Shown: positions 23,913 to 31,809, counted from the stretch's first letter. The stretch: 38,322 bases of DNA from JBBREP01 sp036501845 (GCA_036501845.1 DASXZO010000053.1:1-38322); one strand, 5' to 3'. The notes: generated by a model not told the origin, from the sequence alone. Translations and numbers: made by a program.

Positions 23913-25376
23913 ATGCGTGTGCTCCACGCTCGAATCTTCGTCGCATTCGTCGTCAGTGCCGCACCCGCGGTCATGTTGGCAGCGCCTGCGCACGCGACGA
24001 CGCACGGCTCGTTGTCGCGAGGTTCGGTCGTGGGCGACCCTCGCGAGGATGTCGGATCCGCGGTTGACGCAGGTGTTGTGTACGTGTTCCCGCCGAACGA
24101 CTCTGTCAATGGCCTCACGAGCGCGGGCAGCATCGCGATCACCGAGGCGACGCTCCACGTGACGCCGCATTCGGGCGACGAGTTCGGCGCCAGTGTGTTG
24201 CAAGCCGACACGAACGGTGACGGCAACCCCGACCTGATCGTCGGCGCGCCCGGCCGGAACAGCGGTTCGGGGGCTGTATACGTGATCCGCGCGACGTCAG
24301 ACGGCACATCGTTCGACTTCGCGCACCGCCACGTGATCGAGCAGGGATTCGACGGCATCTCTGGCTCGTCGGAGGCCGGCGACCACTTCGGTGCAAGCCT
24401 CGAAGTCGGTCATACCGACATGGTTCCCTGGTTCGCGATCGGTGTGCCCGACGAGGACGTGGGCGCAACCGACGACGCCGGTGATGTGGTGGTGATGCCG
24501 CTCGACCTCGGCCCGGGGAGCGTCACGTTGTATGCGGGCCACTGCGCGCCGGGAACGCCGCAAGCCGGCGATCACTTCGGCGCGGCGATGTCTCCGCTGC
24601 TGTATTCGCTGGCGGTCGGGCTTCCTGGGCACAACGTCGGTGCCGCGGCGGGTGCCGGCCAGGTCGACCTGCTCGGGCCGAAGGGACCTCCGGGCCACGG
24701 CGGCTTTCCTTGCGGTGGAACCGAGCAAGTCATCGTGCAAGGATCCGGCGGAGTGCCCGACTCGCCGGGCGCGGGCAACGCGTTCGGGTCGGCGCTCACC
24801 GAAGGCACCGGGGGCAATCTGGTGATCGGTGCGCCGATGGAAGATGTCGGCAATGCTGTCGACGCGGGCACGGTCACCGTGTTGCCGCTCGAGGGTGCGG
24901 GGCAATTCCGCGAGTTCACACCTGGCGTGTTCATGCCCGGCCGTCGCCAGTCGTACGCGCACTTCGGCGCGGCGCTGTACGGCCCTGGCAACCTCTCGTT
25001 CTTTGCCGGCGCACCCGGTGCCGACGTGGGCGCGGCGAAGGCCGCCGGTCAGGTGTACGCGTTCGAGCTCAACACCGGCACGCTCGGTTACGACGGGGCC
25101 GACACCACGCTGCTGGACGAGAGTTCACTCCACCAGGGCATCAGCGCGGGTGACGGGTTCGGCGCGGTGATCGGCGTAGGTCTCGGCCACGGGCCGGCGT
25201 TCGGGATCCCGCACAAGCAGATCGGGTCGGTCCCCGACGCCGGCGAAGTGGCGTTCTCGAACGGTTTCACGCCGGGCCAGTCGATGATCGTCCAACGCTT
25301 CGTGCAGGGTCGCGACGGCGTACCCGGCACCGCCGAACACGGCGACGAGATGGGTCGCGCCCTGCCGCCCGATTGA
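23913..25376 (+). CDS. Secreted FG-GAP (integrin-alpha-like) seven-bladed beta-propeller
   Basis: A 487-residue exported protein. Residues 1-28 form a signal peptide (MRVLHARIFVAFVV, Ala-rich core, AHA). The mature part is made of FG-GAP repeats with G-D-x-F-G-A and A-P-x-x-x-V-G-x-x-x-A-G-x-V elements. The GAP halves occur seven times (first DPREDVGSAVDAGVVYVF, last IPHKQIGSVPDAGEVAFS). The GDxFG halves occur before copies 2 to 7, and a seventh, GDEMGRAL, sits alone at the extreme C-terminus. That is the arrangement for closing a circular propeller. One calcium loop is clear: DTNGDGNPD. No anchor is seen. ATG 23913 is preferred for signal-peptide and promoter reasons, with GGGGAC upstream. 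Ligand unknown; probably cell-surface or extracellular. Confidence 0.85.
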   Translation: MRVLHARIFVAFVVSAAPAVMLAAPAHATTHGSLSRGSVVGDPREDVGSAVDAGVVYVFPPNDSVNGLTSAGSIAITEATLHVTPHSGDEFGASVLQADTNGDGNPDLIVGAPGRNSGSGAVYVIRATSDGTSFDFAHRHVIEQGFDGISGSSEAGDHFGASLEVGHTDMVPWFAIGVPDEDVGATDDAGDVVVMPLDLGPGSVTLYAGHCAPGTPQAGDHFGAAMSPLLYSLAVGLPGHNVGAAAGAGQVDLLGPKGPPGHGGFPCGGTEQVIVQGSGGVPDSPGAGNAFGSALTEGTGGNLVIGAPMEDVGNAVDAGTVTVLPLEGAGQFREFTPGVFMPGRRQSYAHFGAALYGPGNLSFFAGAPGADVGAAKAAGQVYAFELNTGTLGYDGADTTLLDESSLHQGISAGDGFGAVIGVGLGHGPAFGIPHKQIGSVPDAGEVAFSNGFTPGQSMIVQRFVQGRDGVPGTAEHGDEMGRALPPD

Positions 25377-25391
25377 CCCGCGCGCGCTGGG

Positions 25392-25397
25392 TATTGT
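25392..25397 (+). promoter_or_regulatory. -10 of a probably leaderless rpe transcript
   Basis: TATTGT is 7 nt upstream of ATG 25405. TTGACC at 25373-25378 is only 13 bp away, so it is not a good -35 partner. No Shine-Dalgarno precedes rpe. Confidence 0.4.
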
Positions 25398-25404
25398 CCG
25401 CGTG

Positions 25405-26064
25405 ATGCCAGTTCAGATCGCGCCGTCGATACTTGCTGCCGACTTCGCGCACCTCGCCGACCACATCGCGCGGGTGGGCGACGAAGCCGATCGCTTGCAC
25501 GTCGACTGCATGGACGGTCATTACGTGCCGAACCTCTCGATCGGGCCGCCGGTGGTGCAGGCGCTGCGTGCGGCCACGGCGCTGTATCTCGACTGCCACC
25601 TGATGATCGCCAACCCCGGTGAGCTGCTCGATGCCTTCGCCGGCGCGGGTGCGAACGGAATCACCGTGCACGTGGAAGTGGGCGACACCGACGCGTTGCT
25701 TGGTCGCATTCGGGATCTCGGGTGCAGGGTCGGTATCACGCTCGAGCCCGACACGCCCTTCGACAAGGTCGAGCCGTGGCTCGATCGGGTCGACACGCTG
25801 CTCGTGATGAGTGTGCACACAGGATTCGGCGGCCAGCCGTTCATTCCCGAAGTGCTCGACAAGGTGCGCGCCGCGCGCGCGGTGATCGACGAGCGCGGCC
25901 TTGCCGTCGACATCGAGATCGACGGCGGCATCAACGTCGACACCGCGCCGCTCGCCGCGTCGGCCGGCGTCGACATCTTCGTTGCCGGAACGGCGATCTT
26001 CCACAAACCCGACCCGCACGCGGCCGCGGCCGCGATCCGCGCCGCGGCAAGTTCTGCTCGATGA
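25405..26064 (+). CDS. rpe: Ribulose-phosphate 3-epimerase
   Basis: A 219-residue TIM-barrel metalloenzyme interconverting ribulose-5-phosphate and xylulose-5-phosphate. IAPSILAADFAHL opens the family. Metal and catalytic residues lie in HVDCMDGHYVPN and CHLMI. The phosphate-loop region reads MSVHTGFGGQPF (the usual Asn-Pro before GFGGQ is His-Thr). The second Asp is in IEIDGGIN. GTG 25402 directly precedes ATG 25405; the latter fits the -10 spacing better. Ribulose-5-phosphate is also a riboflavin precursor, and the rib genes lie just downstream. Confidence 0.94.
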   Translation: MPVQIAPSILAADFAHLADHIARVGDEADRLHVDCMDGHYVPNLSIGPPVVQALRAATALYLDCHLMIANPGELLDAFAGAGANGITVHVEVGDTDALLGRIRDLGCRVGITLEPDTPFDKVEPWLDRVDTLLVMSVHTGFGGQPFIPEVLDKVRAARAVIDERGLAVDIEIDGGINVDTAPLAASAGVDIFVAGTAIFHKPDPHAAAAAIRAAASSAR

Positions 26065-26540
26065 ACCACGCGAAGGTTCTCACCGTGTCCGACGGCGTGG
26101 TCGCCGGAACACGCGACGACGGGTCGGGGCGCGCGCTCGTGGAGCGGCTGACTGAAGCGGGCTTCGAGGTCGACGAGCATCGCGTCGTCGCCGACGGGGT
26201 GGAATCGGTACGCGGCGCGCTCGTCGCCATGAGCGAACGTTTCTCCGGCCTGATCATCACCACCGGTGGCACCGGTTTCGGGCCGCGCGACCTCACGCCC
26301 GAGGGCACCCGTGCCGCGATCGAGCGCGAGGCGCCGGGGCTCGCCGAAGCGGTGCGCGAGCTCTCGAACCGCGACGGGCAGAACTTTGGCCTGCTGTCAC
26401 GCGGCGTCGCCGGCACCCGGGGCGCAGCGTTGATCGTGAACGCGCCGGGCAGCCGCGGCGGGGCGCTCGACGCCTTCACCGCGATCGAGCCCGCCGTCGC
26501 TCACGCCCTCGACCTCCTCGCCGGCGGCCACCCGCACTAG
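26061..26540 (+). CDS. MoaB/Mog-family molybdopterin adenylyltransferase-like protein
   Basis: A 159-residue protein of the MoaB/Mog fold, which adenylates molybdopterin before metal insertion. VLTVSDGVVAGTRDDGSGRAL is the N-terminal signature with the SDG motif. TTGGTGFGPRDLTPE (residues 67-81) is the conserved nucleotide/pterin loop. The C-terminus carries SRGVAGTRG and NAPGSRGGALDAF. Start ATG overlaps the rpe stop (ATGA). No other molybdenum-cofactor gene is in the window, so this is an isolated member; whether it acts as MoaB or Mog cannot be told. Confidence 0.88.
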   Translation: MNHAKVLTVSDGVVAGTRDDGSGRALVERLTEAGFEVDEHRVVADGVESVRGALVAMSERFSGLIITTGGTGFGPRDLTPEGTRAAIEREAPGLAEAVRELSNRDGQNFGLLSRGVAGTRGAALIVNAPGSRGGALDAFTAIEPAVAHALDLLAGGHPH

Positions 26541-26595
26541 CCGGCCACCGCAGCAGCAGGTTTCGTACTCCATGGTCGGCGGCCGCCAATGGAAA

Positions 26596-26609
26596 TAGAA
26601 CCTGTTTCA
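26596..26609. promoter_or_regulatory. KstR-type operator motif upstream of ribD
   Basis: TAGAACCTGTTTCA fits TNNAACNNGTTNNA, the consensus of KstR, the TetR-family sterol-catabolism repressor of actinobacteria. It overlaps the presumptive -35 (TTTCAA, 26605-26610) of ribD, where a bound repressor would block transcription. A chance match to a 14-bp degenerate motif is possible. Confidence 0.4.
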
Positions 26610-26633
26610 ATTTCGGGTCTTCGCTGGTAATCT
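26605..26633 (+). promoter_or_regulatory. Promoter of a leaderless ribD transcript
   Basis: TTTCAA (26605-26610), 17-bp spacer, TAATCT (26628-26633), then 6 nt to GTG 26640. Spacing predicts transcription starting on the GTG. There is no Shine-Dalgarno and no FMN riboswitch fold in the 99-bp gap. Confidence 0.5.
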
Positions 26634-26639
26634 GGGCCG

Positions 26640-27791
26640 GTGAGGGACGACGAAGCCATGGCCACGGCGATTGACGCCGCAGCACGGGCACGGCGCATCA
26701 CCGCGCCGAACCCGTGGGTGGGCTGTGCGATCGTCCGCGACGCGACGGTGCTGGCCACGGGGGCCACGGCCGGCGGTCCGGGTTCGCCCCACGCCGAACG
26801 GGTGGCGCTCGCCGCATTGGCGCCGGGCACCGACGCCCGCGGCGCCACCGTGTACGCCACGCTCGAACCCTGCGATCACCACGGCACCACGCCACCATGC
26901 GTCGACGCGCTCATCGAAGCCGGGGTGGCCCGTGTGGTGGTGGGCATCGAAGACCCCGACCCGCGCGTGGCCGGCAAGGGCATGGCGCGGCTGCGGGCCG
27001 CGGGCATCGACGTCGTGTGCGGTGTGGGTGCCGCAGCAGTCGCCCGCCAGCTCGCGCCCTACCTCGTGCACCGGCGCACGGGCCGCGCGAGTTGCGTGGT
27101 GAAGAGCGCGAACTCGATCGACGGGCTCGTGGCCGCAGCCGACGGCTCGTCGCGCTGGATCACCGGTGAGCAGGCGCGCGCCAACGTGCAGTCGCTGCGC
27201 GCCGACGCCCAGGCCATCATCGTCGGCGTCGGCACGGCCGTCGCCGATCGACCGCGCCTCACCGTGCGCGAGCTCCCCGATGGTGACGACACACCGCTCG
27301 GACCGCCCGCGCTGCGCGTGGTGCTCGACGCGCACGGTCGCGTCGATGCCGACGGCCCCCTCTTCGATACGAGCCTCGGGCCCACACTCGTGGTCACCAC
27401 CGACCAAGCCGACCAGGAACGCATCGACATGTGGGCCAAAGCCGGCGCCGCCGTGTCGGTGGTGGAGACCGCGAGCGCGTCCACTGGTCGTGGGGTCGAC
27501 CTCGGCGCGGTGCTCGAGCTCCTCGGCCGGCGTGGCGTGCTCACCGCGCTCGTCGAAGGTGGCCCCGAGGTGCACGGCGCACTCATCCAATCGGGGCTCG
27601 TCGATCGCCTCGTGGTGTATCTCGGCAACACGATGCTCGGCGTGCACGGCATTCCCGCGCTCGCGCACGATGGTCCGCTAAGTATGGACGGTGCGCCGCG
27701 CTGGAATCTCGTTGCCGTGGAGCAATTCGGCAACGACGTGCGTCTCGACTACATACCCGAAGACGCGCTCGACCCGCAGGAGCGGTCCTGA
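26640..27791 (+). CDS. ribD: Bifunctional riboflavin deaminase/reductase
   Basis: A 383-residue two-domain enzyme performing steps two and three of riboflavin synthesis. Deaminase domain (1-145): zinc ligands His51 (HAE, catalytic Glu53), Cys78 (EPCDHHGTTPPC) and Cys87. Reductase domain (about 150-360): VVKSANSIDGLVAAADGSSRW, IIVGVGTAVADRPRL and ALVEGGPEVHGALI, the DHFR-like NADPH fold. GTG start follows a -10 with no SD. First of ribD-ribE-ribBA-ribH, joined to ribE by a TGATG overlap. Confidence 0.95.
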   Translation: MRDDEAMATAIDAAARARRITAPNPWVGCAIVRDATVLATGATAGGPGSPHAERVALAALAPGTDARGATVYATLEPCDHHGTTPPCVDALIEAGVARVVVGIEDPDPRVAGKGMARLRAAGIDVVCGVGAAAVARQLAPYLVHRRTGRASCVVKSANSIDGLVAAADGSSRWITGEQARANVQSLRADAQAIIVGVGTAVADRPRLTVRELPDGDDTPLGPPALRVVLDAHGRVDADGPLFDTSLGPTLVVTTDQADQERIDMWAKAGAAVSVVETASASTGRGVDLGAVLELLGRRGVLTALVEGGPEVHGALIQSGLVDRLVVYLGNTMLGVHGIPALAHDGPLSMDGAPRWNLVAVEQFGNDVRLDYIPEDALDPQERS

Positions 27792-28396
27792 TGTTCACGG
27801 GAATCGTCGAGGAGCTCGGCACGGTGCGCGCGATCACGCCGAACGAGGGCGGCGCTCGCATCGAGATCGAGGCGCGCACCGTGCTCGACGACGCCGAGCT
27901 CGGTGCGTCGATCGCGGTCAACGGATGTTGCCTCACCGTGGTGGCGTTCGACGCCGATGCCGGCTGGTGGGCAGCCGATGCCGTGGTGGAGACGATCACC
28001 CGCACGAACCTCGGCGCGCTCACCCCGGGCGCACGCGTCAACCTCGAGCGCCCGATGCGCCTGGGCGACCGGCTCGGCGGTCATCTCGTGCAGGGTCACG
28101 TCGACGGCACCGGCACCGTCAGTGCCACCCGACCGCTCGACGACGGTTCGTGCCTGGTTTCGGTCACCACCACGCCCGAGGTGATGCGTTATGTGGTGCA
28201 GAAGGGTTCGATCACGATCGACGGTGTGAGCCTCACGGTCACCGAGGTCACGCCCACGCTCTTGTCGGTTGCACTCATCCCGCACACGCAGGAAGTGACC
28301 ACGCTGGGACACGCCACGCCCGGCACCGTGGTGAATCTCGAGATCGACGTCGTGGCCAAGTATGTGGAACGGCTCGTAGGAAGCGGGGAAACCTGA
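27791..28396 (+). CDS. ribE: Riboflavin synthase alpha chain
   Basis: A 201-residue enzyme converting two lumazine molecules to riboflavin. Two lumazine-binding repeats: MFTGIVEELGTVRAI...SIAVNGCCLTVV, then GHLVQGHVDGTGTV...SITIDGVSLTV. MFTGIVEE is the invariant N-terminus with the catalytic Phe2. ATG 27791 overlaps the ribD stop and its own stop overlaps ribBA, both as TGATG, so translation is coupled. Named ribE as in Actinobacteria (ribC in some genomes). Confidence 0.95.
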   Translation: MFTGIVEELGTVRAITPNEGGARIEIEARTVLDDAELGASIAVNGCCLTVVAFDADAGWWAADAVVETITRTNLGALTPGARVNLERPMRLGDRLGGHLVQGHVDGTGTVSATRPLDDGSCLVSVTTTPEVMRYVVQKGSITIDGVSLTVTEVTPTLLSVALIPHTQEVTTLGHATPGTVVNLEIDVVAKYVERLVGSGET

Positions 28397-29682
28397 TGCC
28401 CTTTGCACCTGTCGAAGATGCCATCGCCGCGATCCGTCGCGGCGAGATCGTGATCGCGGTCGACGACGAAGACCGCGAGAACGAAGGCGATCTGATCATC
28501 GCGGCCGAGAACATGACGCCCGAGAAGATGGCGTTCATGATCCGCTATACGAGCGGCGTCATTTGCATGCCCATGGAAGGCGATCGCCTCGACGACCTCA
28601 ACATCCCGTTGATGGTGATGAACAACGAGAACACCGAGGTGCAGCGCACGGCGTTCACGGTGTCGGTCGACTTCCGCGGCGGCACCACCACCGGCATCAG
28701 CGCGGCCGATCGCTGCGCCACGGTGCACGCGCTGCTCGATCCCGCGTCGCGCGCCGGCGACTTCGCGCGCCCGGGTCACATCTTCCCGCTGCGTTACCGC
28801 GACGGTGGCGTGCTGAAGCGCGCCGGCCACACCGAGGCGTCGGTCGACCTCGCGCGCCTCGCCGGTCTCTACCCGGCCGGTGTGCTCGCCGAAGTGGTGA
28901 ACGACGACGGCACGATGGCGCGGCTCCCGCAGCTCGAAGCATTCGCCGCCGAGCACAACCTCGTGTTGATCTCGATCGCCGACCTCGTTCGGCACCGCCG
29001 GCGGGCCGAGAAGCTCGTGCGGCGTGTTGCCGAGGCGCGCATCCCTACCGACTTCGGCGACTTCACCGCGCACGTCTTCGAATCGATCATCGACGACACC
29101 GAGCACGTCGCATTCGTGATGGGCGACGTCGCCGGGCGCGAGAACGTGCTCGTGCGCGTGCACAGCGAATGCCTCACCGGCGACGTGTTCAACTCGCTGC
29201 GCTGCGACTGCGGGCCGCAACTCAACTTGGCGATGGCGCGCGTCGCGGCCGAGGGCGAAGGTGTGGTGGTGTACCTGCGCGGCCACGAAGGACGCGGGAT
29301 CGGGTTGGGCCACAAACTGCGCGCCTACGCGTTGCAGGAGCAGGGCCGCGACACGGTGCAGGCCAACCTCGACCTCGGCTTCCCGGTCGACTCGCGTGAG
29401 TACGGCATCGGCGCGCAGATCCTCGTGGATCTCGGGGTCACCACGATGCGCCTCATGACGAACAACATGAGCAAGTACGGCGGCCTCGAGGGCTACGGGC
29501 TCGAGATCGTCGAGCGGGTGCCGCTGCTGCCGAAGCCGAACGTGGAGAACATCGCGTACCTGCGCACCAAGCAGCAGAAGCTCGGGCACCTGCTCCACAT
29601 CGACGACGTCGAGGACCACGAGCTCGGCGTCGGCAGCCCCCCGGGGCGCGAGCCGCAGGCGAGCGGGGGTGGAGACGCTTAG
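28396..29682 (+). CDS. ribBA: Bifunctional DHBP synthase / GTP cyclohydrolase II, with repeat-derived C-terminus
   Basis: A 428-residue fusion that makes both riboflavin precursors. DHBP synthase (1-200): VDDEDRENEGDLIIAAE, FTVSVDFRGGTTTGISAADR and RAGHTEASVDLARLA. GTP cyclohydrolase II (about 205-400): zinc ligands Cys259, Cys270 and Cys272 in HSECLTGDVFNSLRCDCG, then LRGHEGRGIGLGHKL and LMTNNMSKYGGLEGYGL. The last 15 residues, from SPPGREP to GGGDA, come from copy B of the dispersed repeat, beyond the normal end of the domain. The two domains look intact. Confidence 0.95.
   Translation: MPFAPVEDAIAAIRRGEIVIAVDDEDRENEGDLIIAAENMTPEKMAFMIRYTSGVICMPMEGDRLDDLNIPLMVMNNENTEVQRTAFTVSVDFRGGTTTGISAADRCATVHALLDPASRAGDFARPGHIFPLRYRDGGVLKRAGHTEASVDLARLAGLYPAGVLAEVVNDDGTMARLPQLEAFAAEHNLVLISIADLVRHRRRAEKLVRRVAEARIPTDFGDFTAHVFESIIDDTEHVAFVMGDVAGRENVLVRVHSECLTGDVFNSLRCDCGPQLNLAMARVAAEGEGVVVYLRGHEGRGIGLGHKLRAYALQEQGRDTVQANLDLGFPVDSREYGIGAQILVDLGVTTMRLMTNNMSKYGGLEGYGLEIVERVPLLPKPNVENIAYLRTKQQKLGHLLHIDDVEDHELGVGSPPGREPQASGGGDA
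29635..29675 (+). repeat. Dispersed 41-bp repeat, copy B (3' end of ribBA)
   Basis: It starts AGCCCCCCGGGGCGCGAGCC and differs from copy A at one of 41 bases. It is read in the same codon phase as in carB, giving SPPGREPQASGGG, and ends 4 bases before the ribBA stop. Its GGTGGAG is 10-12 nt upstream of the ribH GTG and could serve as the ribH ribosome binding site. Confidence 0.8.
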
Positions 29683-29684
29683 TC

Positions 29685-30155
29685 GTGGGCGACTACGCCG
29701 CGTTCGAGGGCGCGCTCGACGCCAAGGGGATGCGCGTGGCGGTTGCCGTCGCTCGCTTCAATCGCGACATCACCGAACCGCTGCTCGACGGCGCGTTGCG
29801 CGCACTGAAGGCCGCGGGCGCGTCGGACGACGACGTGAGCGTGTGGTGGGTGCCGGGCGCGTTCGAGTTACCGGTGGTGGCGAAGCGGCTCGCCGACAGC
29901 GGGCGCGTCGACGCGGTGATCTGTCTCGGCGCGGTCATCCGCGGTGACACCGGGCATTTCGAATACGTGGCTGGAGGCGCCACGCAGGGCCTCGTGCAAG
30001 CCGCGGTGTCCACAGGAGTGCCCGTGATCTTTGGCGTGCTCACCGTCGATTCGCGCGAGCAGGCGCTGGCGCGGATCGGCGGTTCCGAAGGGCACAAGGG
30101 CGAAGAGGCTGCGAACACCGCGATCGAGACCGTGCGGTTGCTCCAGCAGCTCTGA
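29685..30155 (+). CDS. ribH: 6,7-dimethyl-8-ribityllumazine synthase
   Basis: A 156-residue enzyme condensing the ribD product and DHBP to lumazine; the family forms icosahedral or pentameric shells. Motifs: VAVARFNRDITEPLLDGA, WWVPGAFELPVVAKRLA (substrate loop PGAFE), CLGAVIRGDTGHFEYV with the catalytic His in GDTGHFE, and VPVIFGVLTVDSREQALAR. GTG 29685 lies 2 bases after the ribBA stop. Last rib gene. Confidence 0.95.
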   Translation: MGDYAAFEGALDAKGMRVAVAVARFNRDITEPLLDGALRALKAAGASDDDVSVWWVPGAFELPVVAKRLADSGRVDAVICLGAVIRGDTGHFEYVAGGATQGLVQAAVSTGVPVIFGVLTVDSREQALARIGGSEGHKGEEAANTAIETVRLLQQL

Positions 30156-30165
30156 AAAGGCCGCG

Positions 30166-30918
30166 ATGACCGACTACGCGCGCATCGGTGTGGGCTATGC
30201 CACGCATCGGGTCGCCGACCCGCGCATCGCCGCGCAGCTCCACACCGCGATCGGTGACGCCCGCACCGTCTTGAACGTGGGCGCGGGCACCGGCAACTAC
30301 GAGCCACGCGACCGCGACGTGATCGCGGTGGAGCCGTCACCGACGATGCTGGCGCAACGCCACCGGGAGAGCGCGCCGGCGGTTCGTGGCCGGGCCGAGG
30401 CCCTGCCGTTCGCGAGCGACGCGTTCGACGTGGCGTTCGGCATCCTCACCGTGCACCACTGGTCGGATCGGGCGCTCGGTATCGCCGAGATGGCCCGCGT
30501 CGCCGAGCGAGTGATCGTGCTGTTCTTCGAGGGCGACATGGCCGACGCGCTGTGGATGTACGACTACTGGCCCGAGATCCGCCACCTGCACAGCGAGCGC
30601 GAGCCTCCGGGCGAGGCCTTCTTCCGCGCCCACCTCGACGTCGAATCGGTGGGTGTGGTGCCCGTACCCGCCGACTGCACCGACCACTTCGGCGGGGCCT
30701 ATTGGTGCCGGCCCGAGGCCTACCTCGACCCCGATCTCGTGCAGGGCATGTCGTCGTTCGCGCAGCTCGACGCAGCCACGTTCGAGCAGGGCGCGCAACG
30801 GCTGGCGCGCGACCTCGACTCCGGTCGGTGGGACGAGCGCTTGGGACACCTGCGGGAGCTCGACGAGATCGACCTCGGCTACCGAATCGTGTCGGGCCGC
30901 GCGCCGGACCCGAAGTAG
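30166..30918 (+). CDS. Class I SAM-dependent methyltransferase
   Basis: A 250-residue protein with the Methyltransf_11 fold. Motif I is TVLNVGAGTGNYEP (residues 34-47); the acidic ribose-binding residue is in VIAVEPSPTMLAQR. The motif region ALPFASDAFDVAFGILTVHHW follows. The remaining 130 residues form an unassigned helical region. The acceptor is unknown. AAAAGG about 5 nt before ATG 30166 is a usable SD. It sits between ribH and hisG, where many actinobacteria carry hisE. Confidence 0.85.
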   Translation: MTDYARIGVGYATHRVADPRIAAQLHTAIGDARTVLNVGAGTGNYEPRDRDVIAVEPSPTMLAQRHRESAPAVRGRAEALPFASDAFDVAFGILTVHHWSDRALGIAEMARVAERVIVLFFEGDMADALWMYDYWPEIRHLHSEREPPGEAFFRAHLDVESVGVVPVPADCTDHFGGAYWCRPEAYLDPDLVQGMSSFAQLDAATFEQGAQRLARDLDSGRWDERLGHLRELDEIDLGYRIVSGRAPDPK

Positions 30919-30929
30919 GTTCGCCCGCC

Positions 30930-31805
30930 GTGCTCCGACTCGTCCTGCCGAAGGGCTCGCTCGAACGCGCGACCTTGCAACTGTTCGACGACGCCGACTT
31001 GAGCGTGAACCGGGCATCCGACGTCGACTACAAGGCCTCGATCGACGATCCCCGTGTGCATGAGGTGCGGATCCTGCGCCCGCAGGAGATCCCGTCGTAT
31101 GTGGAGCAGGGGATGTTCGATCTCGGCATCACGGCGCGCGACTGGATCGAAGAGACCGAGTCCGACGTGGTGAGCCTGTCGCAGCTGCGCTACTCGAAGG
31201 TGTCGGCGCAGCCCACGCGCATCGTGGTGGCCGTCGCCGCCGACTCGCCGTTCACGTCGGCCGCCGACATGCCGAACGGCGTGCGCGTGCACACCGAATA
31301 CGTACGTCTCACCAAGCGCTACTTCGCCGAACACGGCGTGGACGCCGACGTCACGCTCTCGTACGGTGCCACCGAGGCCAAGATCCCCGAGATCGCCGAC
31401 GCCATCGTCGAGCTCACCGAGACCGGCCGGGCACTGCGCGCCGCGGGCTTGAAGGTGCTCAACACGATCGTGGTGTCGTACACGGAGCTGATCGCCAACC
31501 GCGCCGCGTACGAGGATCCCGAAAAGCGCAGGGCGATGGAACAGTTGCAGGTGCTGCTGTCGGGTGCGCTCGAGGCGCGCGGGCGCGTGCTCGTGAAGCT
31601 CAACATCGACGAGGCGAACCTGCAGCGCGCGATCGACCTGTTGCCGGCGTTGAAGTCGCCCACGGTGAGCAAGCTCTACGGCGAGGACGGCTACGCCATC
31701 GAGACCGTGGTGGCGAAGGCCGACATCAACACGCTGATTCCCGCGCTCAAGGACGCCGGCGCCACCGGCATCCTCGAGCTGCCCATCGCCAAGATCGTCG
31801 CGTGA
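30930..31805 (+). CDS. hisG: ATP phosphoribosyltransferase (long form)
   Basis: A 291-residue enzyme joining ATP and PRPP in the first step of histidine synthesis. N-terminus LRLVLPKGSLERATLQLFDDADL is the HisG opening. FDLGITARDWIEE corresponds to the ligand-binding D-x-G-I-x-G/A-x-D segment. EIADAIVELTETGRALRAAGLKVL is the PRPP-loop region. A regulatory ACT-like C-terminal domain of about 75 residues (from LVKLNIDEANLQRAI) marks the long form, normally feedback-inhibited by histidine. GTG start; TAGGTT 8 nt upstream could be a leaderless -10. hisE and other his genes are absent. Confidence 0.95.
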   Translation: MLRLVLPKGSLERATLQLFDDADLSVNRASDVDYKASIDDPRVHEVRILRPQEIPSYVEQGMFDLGITARDWIEETESDVVSLSQLRYSKVSAQPTRIVVAVAADSPFTSAADMPNGVRVHTEYVRLTKRYFAEHGVDADVTLSYGATEAKIPEIADAIVELTETGRALRAAGLKVLNTIVVSYTELIANRAAYEDPEKRRAMEQLQVLLSGALEARGRVLVKLNIDEANLQRAIDLLPALKSPTVSKLYGEDGYAIETVVAKADINTLIPALKDAGATGILELPIAKIVA

Positions 31806-31809
31806 CGCG

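Noticed and set aside
26541..26639. Looked for an FMN riboswitch before ribD
   Set aside because: The gap is 99 bp and the conserved RFN sequence elements are not visible; a leaderless promoter explains the region better.
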